Assembly: GCF_900602065.1 (NCBI RefSeq)
Contig: NZ_UWFN01000310.1
Coordinates: 310,001-374,000, forward strand
Origin: Pseudomonas viridiflava
GTDB lineage: Bacteria; Pseudomonadota; Gammaproteobacteria; Pseudomonadales; Pseudomonadaceae
Length of the DNA stretch: 64,000 nucleotides
Direction of reading: 5' to 3'
Positions 1 to 8,645 of this stretch are shown one piece after another (positions within the stretch are counted from its first letter, which is position 1; the number at the start of each line of letters is the position of its first letter). The notes under the pieces were generated by a model that worked only from the letters and a program-made list of their open reading frames with translations, did no database searches and was not told the DNA's origin. A program made the position numbers and the translations under genes.

Positions 1-20
1 CGTTAAAAAAGTTTGAAAAA

Positions 21-54
21 AATCGATGCCGGTTTTCCGGTGTCGATTTTTTTT
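21..54 (+). terminator. Rho-independent terminator of an upstream gene
   Basis: A 12-bp stem (AATCGATGCCGG pairing with CCGGTGTCGATT, two G-U pairs) is followed directly by a run of eight T. It would end a plus-strand transcript that enters from the left of the window. Confidence 0.8.
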
Positions 55-133
55 GGCCGAAAAAGCCGATGGGTTGGCGTGTTTGCCTGATTAATTCTTT
101 AAACAACGCAACGCAGGGCTAGCCGTTCGGGAA

Positions 134-182
134 ACTGTCCCAGTACACTTCACAACTGTTCTGGTGATAAATCGACTGTTCT
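134..182 (+). promoter_or_regulatory. Three phased direct repeats upstream of the MocR-type gene
   Basis: ACTGTCCC at 134, ACTGTTCT at 155 and ACTGTTCT at 175 lie 21 and 20 bp apart, on one face of the helix, ending 40 bp before the start codon. MocR-type regulators (for example GabR and PdxR) are known to bind direct repeats near their own genes. An operator role here is inference. Confidence 0.45.
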
Positions 183-222
183 CCTACAAAAGCAAGTCGC
201 CAGCGGTTCTAGAGGCTGCGTC

Positions 223-1662
223 ATGACCAACCTTCTGCTCTACCAAAAAATCGCTCAGCAACTGGCTGAAGATATTCGCCGTGGTGTTTATCAGCCCGGC
301 GAGCGTGTGCCGTCCGTGCGCAAGATGAGTTCTCAGCTCAATGTCAGTCATGCGACTGTGTTGCAGGCCTATGCGAATCTGGAAGATCAGGGGCTGATCC
401 GTGCGCGTCCCCAGTCGGGCTATTACGTGCACCAGACACCGGCTTTAACGGCGCCTACCCCCGATATTGCCAGGGTTGAAAGGCCCGGCCTGGTAACGCG
501 CAGCAGCATCATTCAGCAGGTTTTGATGGAGTCGCGCCGAGAGGGGGTATTCCCCTTGGGCGCCGCAGTGCCTCACGTTGACTATCTTCCGGTGCGTGCC
601 CTGCATCAGCAGATCGCCAAAGTGACGCGCTTTCAGAGCCCGCGGGCGTTCAGTTACATGTTCAGCCCGGGATTTGAGCCGCTTCGTCGTCAGGTCGCGA
701 TTCGCATGCGTGATGCAGGCGTAGTGGTTGATCCGGCCGATGTGGTCATCACCCATGGTTGCGTCGATGCCTTGCAGATGGCGCTGCGTGTGGTGACGAG
801 GCCGGGTGACCTGATTGCTGCAGAATCGCCAAGTTACTACGGGTTGCTCCAGTTGGCTGACCTGTTAGGCCTCAAAGTCATTGAGATTCCCAGTGATCCG
901 CAAACCGGCATCAGTCTTGAGGCATTACAGTTGGCGGCCAACCAATGGTCTATCAAGGCATTGGTGCTCACCTCACGGCTGAGCAATCCGCTAGGTAGCA
1001 CCATGCCCGAAGAGCGTCAGAAGCACTTGCTGCGTCTGGTCTCCGATTTCGACATCCAGGTGGTTGAGGATGATATCTATGGCGAGCTGATGTTTGAGCA
1101 GGGGCGAGCCAAGGCATTGAAGGCGTTTGACCGGCTGGGACGCGTTATTTACTGCTCCAGTTTTTCAAAGACGTTGTCGCCGGGTGTGCGTATCGGCTGG
1201 ATGATTGCGGGCAAATATCAGGCAGAAATTCAGCGTCTGCAAATATTCAGCACCCATTCGGCGTGCAGCGTCACTCAGATGGGTGTTGCTGCCTATCTGG
1301 AAAATGGTGGATATGATCGGCATCTGCGGTTCATCCGCGTGGAATACCGAAAAAATCTCAGCGCATTTCAGCTCGCTGTGCAGCAGTACTTCCCTGAAGG
1401 AACGCAAATGAGCCGACCTTTGGGTGGTTTCATTCTGTGGGTCAGCTTGCCTGGGCGAGTCAATACTCAGGAGCTGCATATCAGAGCTCTGGAGCAAGGC
1501 ATCAGCATTGCGCCGGGGCTTATCTTCAGCAATACAGAACAGTTCAATCACTGCATTCGTCTGAACTGTGGCATTCCATGGAATCGCGAGGCAGAACGGG
1601 CACTGATGACGCTCGGAATGCTTGCCAAACAGCTATGCCAGGAAACGGTTGACCTCTACTGA
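223..1662 (+). CDS. MocR-type transcription regulator (GntR winged helix fused to class I aminotransferase fold)
   Basis: 479 residues. Residues 1-70 form a GntR-type winged helix (ending EDQGLIRARPQSGYYV). From about residue 110 the chain is a fold-type I aminotransferase domain with a PLP-binding lysine K316 in SFSKTLSPGVRIGW and the cofactor acidic patch VVEDDIYGEL near 280-289. The NP pair of the substrate-side loop is kept (RLSNPLG). Such proteins sense PLP adducts of amines or amino acids and regulate transcription, seldom catalysing transamination. The target and effector are not visible. It stands alone on the plus strand, with phased direct repeats upstream that suggest autoregulation. 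Confidence 0.9.
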   Translation: MTNLLLYQKIAQQLAEDIRRGVYQPGERVPSVRKMSSQLNVSHATVLQAYANLEDQGLIRARPQSGYYVHQTPALTAPTPDIARVERPGLVTRSSIIQQVLMESRREGVFPLGAAVPHVDYLPVRALHQQIAKVTRFQSPRAFSYMFSPGFEPLRRQVAIRMRDAGVVVDPADVVITHGCVDALQMALRVVTRPGDLIAAESPSYYGLLQLADLLGLKVIEIPSDPQTGISLEALQLAANQWSIKALVLTSRLSNPLGSTMPEERQKHLLRLVSDFDIQVVEDDIYGELMFEQGRAKALKAFDRLGRVIYCSSFSKTLSPGVRIGWMIAGKYQAEIQRLQIFSTHSACSVTQMGVAAYLENGGYDRHLRFIRVEYRKNLSAFQLAVQQYFPEGTQMSRPLGGFILWVSLPGRVNTQELHIRALEQGISIAPGLIFSNTEQFNHCIRLNCGIPWNREAERALMTLGMLAKQLCQETVDLY

Positions 1663-1778
1663 GGTCAGCTATTTAGGTCCTGCAGAAATAGCGTGTCGAT
1701 CTGTGGGTTGAATCTCTGTCTTGTTATTGGACGTGCAACAGGCGAGCATGTGTTCTCTGCCTTTGCCATTTCTGCCTT

Positions 1779-2408
1779 ATGAATGTTTTTCGCTGTATCG
1801 CACTGTCGATTGTCGTTCTTCTGGGTGCCTGTGATGCTCAGGAGAATGTCGCGCCCAAGCCTAAGGTGTCCGCAGAGGTTCAGTCTTCGGTGAAACCGGA
1901 TGCCAGTCCTTCTGCTGCCGTGCCGACCAAGCCTGTTGCTGAGTCTGCTCCTGAGGCTGTAAAGCCGCCTGTGCATGAGTTGGCTCCCAATGTGTCAGTG
2001 GTTCCGGTGACAGCCAAAGGCGACGCAGCGCCCGCCAGCAAAGCGAAAAAGGCGGATGCAGCCAAGGCGCCTGCGGCCAAAACAGCGGCCGAGAAAAAGC
2101 GCGAGGCGGTAACCCGCAAGTCGGTGGCCGAAAGTAAAAAAACACTCAAAGACACCAGCCTGAACAATGCCAAGCTCGATTTGAGTCTGCCTCCTGAGCT
2201 GGCTGAAGAGTTACAGCCGGCCGGAACGACCAAGGCTAAGCCTCGCAAACCTTTACTGCCGCCGATGTTTGGTGACAAGCGTGCTTCGGGTAACGACCCT
2301 TTTGAGCTCAATGGACGCATCCTGAGCAACGAAATGGAGTTGCAGATGCGTAACGAGAGTCGGCGCGATGTGGAGGGTGCTGCCCTGGACTTCAAGTTCC
2401 GGCAGTAG
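1779..2408 (+). CDS. Predicted lipoprotein, Ala/Lys/Pro-rich
   Basis: 209 residues. A short signal peptide ends in the lipobox LLGAC with the lipidated cysteine at residue 18, so the mature protein should be membrane anchored. Residues 20-150 are low-complexity, rich in A, K, P, V and E, and probably extended. The C-terminal 50 residues (…GNDPFELNGRILSNEMELQMRNESRRD…) look more ordered and may be the conserved part. I recognise no domain. ATG 1779 is chosen because it is directly followed by the signal peptide. Confidence 0.7.
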   Translation: MNVFRCIALSIVVLLGACDAQENVAPKPKVSAEVQSSVKPDASPSAAVPTKPVAESAPEAVKPPVHELAPNVSVVPVTAKGDAAPASKAKKADAAKAPAAKTAAEKKREAVTRKSVAESKKTLKDTSLNNAKLDLSLPPELAEELQPAGTTKAKPRKPLLPPMFGDKRASGNDPFELNGRILSNEMELQMRNESRRDVEGAALDFKFRQ

Positions 2409-2480
2409 CACTGGCCATTTCAAACGTTCGTTTCAGCGGGTACTATCCTCACTTCAAAATTATCTGTCAGGGTGCTGGTC

Positions 2481-2738
2481 ATGGACTGCCGCTCAGGCTG
2501 CGGTGCTTGTTGCATCGCGCCTTCTATCACTTCCCCGATCCCCGGCATGCCTGATGGCAAGCCTGCGGGCGAGCGTTGCCTGCATCTCTCGCTGGACATG
2601 CTATGTGCGATCTTTGGTCAGCCCGAGCGGCCTGCTGTTTGCAGTCAGTTCATGGCGGCGCAGGATGTTTGTGGTGTGGATCAGGCGGATGCGATTCGTC
2701 TTATTACGTGGTGGGAGGAGGCGACGGCGGTTGCGTGA
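2481..2738 (+). CDS. YkgJ-family cysteine cluster protein
   Basis: 85 residues. The N-terminus MDCRSGCGACC is the hallmark of the YkgJ/UPF0153 family, and further cysteines follow in GERC, MLC, AVC and DVC, enough to bind a metal or an iron-sulfur cluster. Biochemical role is unknown for the family. The frame also opens at GTG 2472; ATG 2481 places the cysteine motif at the extreme N-terminus as usual for these proteins. Confidence 0.75.
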   Translation: MDCRSGCGACCIAPSITSPIPGMPDGKPAGERCLHLSLDMLCAIFGQPERPAVCSQFMAAQDVCGVDQADAIRLITWWEEATAVA

Positions 2739-2795
2739 CGGTTGCTGAACGACAGAATTGATTCGCTGGAACTTCAAACAATAAGGAATACAAGA

Positions 2796-3401
2796 ATGAG
2801 TTCGCTGCATCGAATGGCTGTTGTCTGTGGTTTGACGGTGTTCATGTCTGCTGGTGTTCAGGCTGATGACTGGAAGGTCGCGAAAAATGAGGAAGGGATC
2901 AAGGTCTCGCTCAGTGAGGTGCCAGGTTCTCAGTACAAGGCCTATCGCGGCGAAACGGTGATCAATGCCAGCGTCGCCAAGCTGCGCGGCCTGCAGGAGG
3001 ACGTAGCCGGCGCCTGTGCGTGGATTCATGAGTGCAAATCGCAAAAAATGCTCAAGCACGAGGGTAATCAGGCATGGACCTACACCCAGATCAACACGCC
3101 GTGGCCCGTGACGCCGCGTGACTCAGTGCTGTTGGTGACGACGGAAGAGGGCGCCGACGGTAGCCTGACCCGTCAACTCCAGGAAGTGCCCAAGTACATT
3201 CCCGAAGAGAAAGGCTTTGTGCGGGTGTCGCAGGTCGACGGATTCTGGAAATTCGTACCCCAAGGCCCGGACAAGACTCAAGTGACTTATCAGGTGCACA
3301 CCGAGCCTGGCGGCAGCGTGCCTTCCTGGCTGGCCAACAAGTTTGTGGTGGATGCGCCGTTTAATACGTTGAAGGCGTTGAAGGAAAGGGCTGAGAAGTA
3401 G
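2796..3401 (+). CDS. START domain-containing exported protein
   Basis: 201 residues. Residues 1-23 are a Sec signal peptide (cleavage likely after VQA, giving DDWKVAKNEEG). The remainder matches the START/SRPBCC lipid-binding fold as found in small Pseudomonas periplasmic proteins: the segment INTPWPVTPRDSVLL and the closing PGGSVPSWLANKFVVDAPF are typical. The ligand is unknown. ATG 2796 is preceded by AAGGAA at proper distance; the same frame opens at 2742 but the extra residues precede the signal peptide and are unlikely. Confidence 0.8.
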   Translation: MSSLHRMAVVCGLTVFMSAGVQADDWKVAKNEEGIKVSLSEVPGSQYKAYRGETVINASVAKLRGLQEDVAGACAWIHECKSQKMLKHEGNQAWTYTQINTPWPVTPRDSVLLVTTEEGADGSLTRQLQEVPKYIPEEKGFVRVSQVDGFWKFVPQGPDKTQVTYQVHTEPGGSVPSWLANKFVVDAPFNTLKALKERAEK

Positions 3402-3496
3402 TTTTCAGTTATCTCGAATGGATTCAAGGCGCATAACTGTAGGTGCTCGCGCGCTTTTATCAGGCTGCATATAACTTACTGAATAAATGCATTTTT

Positions 3497-3585
3497 TGTG
3501 GGAACGGTGCTTGCCCGCGATAAGAACGCCGCGATTTACCCTTCAGACCGCGTCGCTCTTATCGCGGGCAAGCACCGCTCCCACA
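3497..3585. repeat. REP-type inverted repeat
   Basis: An 89-bp imperfect palindrome. The left arm TGTGGGAACGGTGCTTGCCC pairs with the right arm that includes CGCGGGCAAGCACCGCTCCC. The right arm recurs base for base in the REP at 17293-17382. It lies in the 322-bp gap between the START-domain gene and gltA, where nothing else but the gltA terminator is apparent. Confidence 0.85.
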
Positions 3586-3677
3586 TGGAACTGTGTTTGC
3601 TGCTCGACCGTTCTGTGTCAGGGGGGGGGCGCACGGCGATCTCCTGCAGGGGCTCGCGTTTGCTGCGCGATCCAGAC

Positions 3678-3706
3678 AAAAAAGGGCTGCCAATGGCAGC
3701 CCTTTT
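3678..3706 (-). terminator. gltA terminator
   Basis: AAAAGGGCTGCC and GGCAGCCCTTTT form an 11-12 bp stem with a small loop; read on the minus strand it ends in a T run, 18 bp beyond the gltA stop codon. Confidence 0.85.
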
Positions 3707-3723
3707 CAGTTGTAGCGTGAAGC

Positions 3724-5013
3724 TTACTTGCGCTCTTCCAGTGGCACGATATCGCGGGCCACGTAGCCGGTGTACAGCTGGCGTGGACGGCCAATCTTGT
3801 ACGGGCTGGAGAGCATTTCCTTCCAGTGCGAGATCCAGCCGACAGTCCGCGCCAGGGCGAAGATCACGGTGAACATGCTGGTTGGAATGCCAATCGCCTT
3901 GAGAATGATGCCCGAATAGAAGTCGACGTTCGGGTACAGCGAGCGCTCGATGAAGTAAGGATCGGTCAGCGCGATCTCTTCGAGGCGCATGGCCAGCTCA
4001 AGTTGCGGGTCGTTAGTGATGCCCAGCTCCTTGAGAACCTCGTCGCAGGTCTGCTTCATCACAGTGGCGCGTGGGTCGCGGTTTTTGTAGACACGGTGGC
4101 CAAAGCCCATCAGCTTGAACGGATCGTTCTTGTCCTTGGCTTTGGCGATGAACTTGTCGATGTTCGATACGTCGCCGATTTCATCAAGCATGGACAACAC
4201 GGCTTCGTTCGCACCGCCGTGTGCCGGACCCCAGAGGGCGGCGATACCGGCAGCGATACACGCGAACGGGTTGGCACCCGAAGAGCCCGCCATGCGCACG
4301 GTGGACGTCGAGGCGTTCTGTTCGTGGTCGGCGTGCAGGATGAAGATCTTGTCCATGGCCTTGGCCAGCACCGGGCTGATCGGTTTGATCTCGCACGGTG
4401 TGTTGAACATCATGTGCAGGAAGTTCTCGGCGTAGCTCAGGTCGTTGCGTGGGTACATCATGGGTTGGCCCATGGAGTACTTGTAAACCATTGCTGCCAG
4501 GGTCGGCATCTTGGCGACCAGGCGGATGGCCGAGATTTCACGGTGCTGCGGATTATTGATGTCCAGAGAGTCGTGATAAAACGCGGAAAGTGCGCCGACT
4601 ACGCCGCACATTACGGCCATCGGGTGGGCGTCACGACGGAAGCCGTTGAAGAATGTCTTGAGTTGTTCGTGAACCATGGTGTGGTTTTTCACGACAACAA
4701 CGAACTGGGCTTTCTGCTCGGCGGTTGGCAGTTCGCCGTTCAGCAGCAGGTAGCAGGTTTCCAGGTAGTCCGACTGCTCGGCCAGTTGCTCGATCGGATA
4801 GCCGCGATGCAGCAGGATCCCGTTGTCACCATCAATGTAGGTGATCTTCGACTCGCAAGAGGCGGTCGACATGAAGCCTGGGTCGAATGTGAAGCGGCCG
4901 GTGGCTGTGAGGCCGCGTACGTCAATAACGTCGGGGCCTACGGTGCCGGTCAGAATGGGCAGCTCGACGGGGGCTGCGCCCTCGATGATCAACTGCGCTT
5001 TATTATCAGCCAT
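3724..5013 (-). CDS. gltA: Citrate synthase (type II)
   Basis: 429 residues. It condenses oxaloacetate and acetyl-CoA to citrate, the entry step of the TCA cycle, in the cytosol. Catalytic motifs are all present: LHADHEQNAST with the first active-site histidine, GFGHRVYKNRDPR with the second, and YPNVDFYSG with the aspartate. Length and the extended N-terminal region match the NADH-sensitive hexameric type of Gram-negatives. It diverges from sdhC over a 361-bp gap holding a promoter for each side, and has its own terminator, so it is probably monocistronic. Confidence 0.98.
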   Translation of the reverse strand: MADNKAQLIIEGAAPVELPILTGTVGPDVIDVRGLTATGRFTFDPGFMSTASCESKITYIDGDNGILLHRGYPIEQLAEQSDYLETCYLLLNGELPTAEQKAQFVVVVKNHTMVHEQLKTFFNGFRRDAHPMAVMCGVVGALSAFYHDSLDINNPQHREISAIRLVAKMPTLAAMVYKYSMGQPMMYPRNDLSYAENFLHMMFNTPCEIKPISPVLAKAMDKIFILHADHEQNASTSTVRMAGSSGANPFACIAAGIAALWGPAHGGANEAVLSMLDEIGDVSNIDKFIAKAKDKNDPFKLMGFGHRVYKNRDPRATVMKQTCDEVLKELGITNDPQLELAMRLEEIALTDPYFIERSLYPNVDFYSGIILKAIGIPTSMFTVIFALARTVGWISHWKEMLSSPYKIGRPRQLYTGYVARDIVPLEERK

Positions 5014-5070
5014 GTGGCCTCCTATTTATGCTTCAAATCATCAGACGGCCCCCCACGCAGGGCCCGCACC

Positions 5071-5098
5071 ACTATAGTTAGATAAAATCTAAAGTCAA
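5071..5098 (-). promoter_or_regulatory. Sigma70-like promoter of gltA
   Basis: On the minus strand, TTGACT (5098-5093) and TATAGT (5076-5071) are separated by 16 bp, 58 bp upstream of the gltA start codon. Confidence 0.65.
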
Positions 5099-5212
5099 TT
5101 TGCCTAAAGTCGTGTTCCAGAAGGCTTTCAGGCTTGATTTGCCCTGCGACATTCTGTCACTTACGCTTTTTATCCGGCCAGCGCAATCACCTATTTGAAG
5201 GGCTTCTCTGCG

Positions 5213-5241
5213 TTGTCATTAGTGACCTAACTGTCTATACT
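5213..5241 (+). promoter_or_regulatory. Sigma70-like promoter of sdhCDAB
   Basis: TTGTCA (5213-5218) and TATACT (5236-5241) with an exact 17-bp spacer. It predicts an untranslated leader of about 125 bases before sdhC. With the gltA promoter this accounts for the 5014-5374 gap; I see no repeat or small gene in it. Confidence 0.7.
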
Positions 5242-5374
5242 CGGCGTCCGACCGCCAGGGGCTTTAGGGCCTGTATACCGGAGGTCGTCACTCCCTGGGT
5301 GGTGGGTACCTGACCAGTGCACTTCCCAATAATTTGCCCTGATTGTTAGGGGCTCTTCAGTGTGAAATAAAGCC

Positions 5375-5749
5375 GTGAAAAGCCAACGACCTGTAAACCT
5401 AGACCTAAGGACCATCAAACTCCCAGTCACTGCTTACACGTCCATTCTTCACCGTGTCTCCGGAGTCATTCTCTTTGTCGGCCTCGTCATCATGCTTTAC
5501 GCATTGGACAAGTCGCTGAGTTCCGAGGAAGGCTTCGGTGAGGTGAAAGCGTGTCTGACCAGCCCGCTGGCCAAGCTTGTGATTTGGGCTCTCCTGTCCG
5601 CCTTGCTTTATCACCTGGTAGCGGGTATCCGCCACCTGATCATGGATGCGGGCATCGGCGAGACGCTGGAAGGCGGCAAGCTGGGCTCCAAAATCGTTAT
5701 CGCCGTATCCGTGGTGGTAATCGTTCTGGCGGGAGTATGGATATGGTAA
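5375..5749 (+). CDS. sdhC: Succinate dehydrogenase cytochrome b556 subunit
   Basis: 124 residues, three membrane helices. It anchors complex II and contributes to the ubiquinone site (HRVSGVILF, with the family's conserved Ser and Arg) and the heme b ligand histidine in HLVAGIRHLIMD. The start is GTG at 5375, giving the expected MKSQRPVNLDLRTIKLP N-terminus. First gene of sdhCDAB; its end overlaps sdhD by 7 bases. Confidence 0.96.
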   Translation: MKSQRPVNLDLRTIKLPVTAYTSILHRVSGVILFVGLVIMLYALDKSLSSEEGFGEVKACLTSPLAKLVIWALLSALLYHLVAGIRHLIMDAGIGETLEGGKLGSKIVIAVSVVVIVLAGVWIW

Positions 5750-6111
5750 CCAACGTCACTAACCTGTCGCGTTCGGGCCTCTATGACTGGATGGCGCAGC
5801 GCGTATCTGCGGTCGTGCTCGCGGCTTATTTCATCTTCCTGATCGGATATTTGGTCGCGCATCCGGGCATCGACTATGCCCAGTGGCACGGCCTGTTCTC
5901 CCACACTGCAATGCGCATCTTCAGCCTGTTGGCCCTCGTTGCTCTGGGCGCTCACGCCTGGGTCGGCATGTGGACCATCGCAACTGACTACCTGACGCCA
6001 ATGGCGCTGGGCAAGTCGGCGACAGTTGTGCGTTTCCTTTTCCAGGCTGTCTGCGGCGTTGCGATGTTCGCGTACTTCGTCTGGGGTGTGCAGATTCTTT
6101 GGGGTATCTGA
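5743..6111 (+). CDS. sdhD: Succinate dehydrogenase membrane anchor subunit
   Basis: 122 residues, three membrane helices. The segment AHAWVGMWTIATDYL carries the second heme b ligand histidine and the DY pair near the quinone site. With SdhC it passes electrons from the SdhB clusters to ubiquinone. ATG 5743 overlaps the sdhC stop (ATGGTAA), implying translational coupling; ATG 5737 in the same frame (MDMVT…) is an alternative. Confidence 0.95.
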   Translation: MVTNVTNLSRSGLYDWMAQRVSAVVLAAYFIFLIGYLVAHPGIDYAQWHGLFSHTAMRIFSLLALVALGAHAWVGMWTIATDYLTPMALGKSATVVRFLFQAVCGVAMFAYFVWGVQILWGI

Positions 6112-6114
6112 TTC

Positions 6115-7887
6115 ATGGCTAACATAAATACACTTTCATTCGACGCCATCATTATTGGTGGCGGCGGTGCAGGCATGCGCGCTGCCTTGCAGCTGGCTCA
6201 GGGCGGCCACAAGACCGCCGTAGTCACCAAGGTTTTCCCGACTCGCTCGCACACTGTTTCTGCTCAGGGTGGCATCACCTGCGCAATCGCTTCTGCCGAT
6301 CCAAACGATGACTGGCGCTGGCACATGTACGATACCGTCAAGGGTTCCGATTATATCGGCGACCAGGACGCTATCGAATACATGTGTCAGGAAGGTCCTG
6401 CTGCGGTTTATGAACTGGACCACATGGGTATGCCGTTCTCGCGTACCGAGCAGGGCCGTATTTACCAGCGTCCGTTCGGTGGTCAGTCCAAGGACTTCGG
6501 CAAGGGCGGTCAGGCTGCACGTACGTGCGCAGCCTCCGACCGCACCGGTCACGCACTGCTGCACACCCTGTATCAGGGCAACCTGAAAGCAGGTACCACC
6601 TTCCTGAACGAGTATTACGCTGTTGATCTGGTGAAGAACCAGGACGGCGCGTTCGTGGGTGTGATTGCAATCTGCATCGAAACCGGCGAAACCATGTACA
6701 TCCGCGCCAAGGCGACTGTATTGGCTACCGGCGGTGCTGGTCGTATCTATTCCTCTACCACCAACGCCCTGATCAACACTGGCGACGGCGTAGGCATGGC
6801 ATTGCGTGCCGGTGTTCCGGTTCAGGACATCGAAATGTGGCAGTTCCACCCAACCGGTATTGCCGGTGCAGGTGTACTGGTTACTGAAGGTTGCCGTGGT
6901 GAAGGTGGATACCTGATCAACAAGCACGGTGAGCGCTTCATGGAGCGCTATGCGCCGAACGCCAAGGACCTTGCTGGTCGTGACGTTGTGGCTCGCTCGA
7001 TGGTTAAAGAGATCATTGCCGGCAACGGTTGCGGTCCTGATGGCGACCACGTGATGCTGAAGCTCGATCACCTGGGCGAAGAAGTGCTGCATAGCCGTCT
7101 GCCAGGCATCTGTGAGCTGTCGAAGACATTTGCGCACGTCGATCCGGTTGTTGCTCCGGTACCTGTTGTGCCTACCTGCCACTACATGATGGGTGGTGTT
7201 GCCACCAACATTCATGGTCAGGCCATGACTCAGGATGCTGACGGCAACGATCAGATCCTGCCTGGTCTGTTCGCGGTAGGTGAAGTGGCATGTGTATCTG
7301 TGCACGGTGCCAACCGTCTGGGTGGTAACTCGCTGCTCGACCTCGTGGTATTTGGTCGTGCTGCAGGCCTGCACCTGGAGAAAGTGCTGACCGAAGGCAT
7401 TGAATACGCTGACGCAAGCGATACCGATATCGATGCCGCGCTGAGCCGTCTCAATGGCCTCAACGAGCGTACCGAAGGTGAGGACGTTGCCACTCTGCGT
7501 CGCGAGCTGCAGAGCTGCATGCAGAACTACTTCGGCGTGTTCCGTACCGGCGAATACATGCAGAAAGGTATCGCCCAACTGGCAGACCTGCGCGTTCGTA
7601 TTGCCAACGTCAAGATCAACGACAAGTCCCAGGGCTTCAACACTGCGCGTATCGAAGCGCTTGAGTTGCAGAACCTGCTGGAAGTCGCCGAAGCCACTGC
7701 GGTGGCTGCGGAAGTGCGTAAAGAGTCTCGCGGTGCTCACGCTCGCGAAGACTATGAAGATCGTGACGATGAAAACTGGCTGTGCCACACCCTGTACTTC
7801 CCGGGCGAGAAGCGGGTTGCCAAACGTGCAGTCAACTTTGCGCCGAAGACAGTCCCGGCGTTTGAACCGAAAATTCGGACTTACTAA
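6115..7887 (+). CDS. sdhA: Succinate dehydrogenase flavoprotein subunit
   Basis: 590 residues. It oxidises succinate to fumarate with covalently bound FAD. The dinucleotide-binding GGGGAGMRAAL sits near residues 15-25, the flavinylation histidine is H46 in TRSHTVSAQGG, and the active-site segments FHPTGIAGAG and NAKDLAGRDVVARSM are intact. It starts 3 bases after the sdhD stop. Length matches the 588-590 residues usual in gamma-proteobacteria. Confidence 0.98.
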   Translation: MANINTLSFDAIIIGGGGAGMRAALQLAQGGHKTAVVTKVFPTRSHTVSAQGGITCAIASADPNDDWRWHMYDTVKGSDYIGDQDAIEYMCQEGPAAVYELDHMGMPFSRTEQGRIYQRPFGGQSKDFGKGGQAARTCAASDRTGHALLHTLYQGNLKAGTTFLNEYYAVDLVKNQDGAFVGVIAICIETGETMYIRAKATVLATGGAGRIYSSTTNALINTGDGVGMALRAGVPVQDIEMWQFHPTGIAGAGVLVTEGCRGEGGYLINKHGERFMERYAPNAKDLAGRDVVARSMVKEIIAGNGCGPDGDHVMLKLDHLGEEVLHSRLPGICELSKTFAHVDPVVAPVPVVPTCHYMMGGVATNIHGQAMTQDADGNDQILPGLFAVGEVACVSVHGANRLGGNSLLDLVVFGRAAGLHLEKVLTEGIEYADASDTDIDAALSRLNGLNERTEGEDVATLRRELQSCMQNYFGVFRTGEYMQKGIAQLADLRVRIANVKINDKSQGFNTARIEALELQNLLEVAEATAVAAEVRKESRGAHAREDYEDRDDENWLCHTLYFPGEKRVAKRAVNFAPKTVPAFEPKIRTY

Positions 7888-7898
7888 AGGTGGCCGCT

Positions 7899-8603
7899 AT
7901 GTTGAAAGTCGAAGTTTATCGCTACAACCCCGACAGCGACTCTGCGCCTAAAACCCAGGTGTTCGACGTTGATACCGGTGGCAAAGACTTGATGGTGCTG
8001 GATGTATTGGCGCTGATCAAAGAGCAGGATGAAGGCTTCTCTTACCGTCGTTCGTGCCGCGAAGGTGTTTGTGGTTCTGACGGTATGAATATCAACGGCA
8101 AGAACGGCCTGGCGTGCATCACGCCGCTGTCCGCTGTGGTCAAGGGCAACAAGCTGGTAGTGCGTCCACTGCCTGGTTTGCCTGTAATACGTGACCTGGT
8201 TGTTGATATGAGCATCTTCTACAAGCAGTACGAGAAGGTTAAGCCATATCTGTTGAACGATACCCCGGCTCCGGCCATCGAACGTCTTCAGAGTCCTGAA
8301 GAGCGTGAGAAGCTGGATGGTCTGTACGAGTGCATTCTGTGCGCTTGCTGCTCGACTTCCTGCCCGTCGTTCTGGTGGAATCCGGATAAATTCCTCGGTC
8401 CAGCTGCACTGCTGCAAGCCTACCGTTTCCTGGCTGACAGCCGTGACAACAAGACCGCCGAACGTCTGGCTTCGCTTGATGACCCGTTCAGCGTATTCCG
8501 CTGCCGCGGAATCATGAACTGCGTAAACGTGTGTCCGAAGGGCCTTAACCCAACCAAGGCTATCGGTCACGTACGCAACATGCTCCTGCAAAACGGCGTC
8601 TGA
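7899..8603 (+). CDS. sdhB: Succinate dehydrogenase iron-sulfur subunit
   Basis: 234 residues. It relays electrons from SdhA to the quinone. The [2Fe-2S] site is CREGVCGSDGMN…LAC (C53, C58, C73, with aspartate D61 in the variable ligand position). The [4Fe-4S] and [3Fe-4S] sites are CILCACCSTSCP and CRGIMNCVNVCPKG. ATG 7899 is chosen over an in-frame GTG at 7890 because it follows AAAGGTGG and gives the standard N-terminus MLKVEVYRYNP. Confidence 0.97.
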   Translation: MLKVEVYRYNPDSDSAPKTQVFDVDTGGKDLMVLDVLALIKEQDEGFSYRRSCREGVCGSDGMNINGKNGLACITPLSAVVKGNKLVVRPLPGLPVIRDLVVDMSIFYKQYEKVKPYLLNDTPAPAIERLQSPEEREKLDGLYECILCACCSTSCPSFWWNPDKFLGPAALLQAYRFLADSRDNKTAERLASLDDPFSVFRCRGIMNCVNVCPKGLNPTKAIGHVRNMLLQNGV

Positions 8604-8645
8604 TTTGACTGTTACACCGTAATGCCGTAATACCCGTAACCGCTG

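Noticed and set aside
6136..7788. 550-residue open frame antisense to sdhA, and similar long antisense frames opposite gltA (3826-5085), sucA, sucB, lpdG and sucC
   Set aside because: They arise from the strong codon bias of highly expressed GC-rich genes; no start signals and no recognisable protein features.
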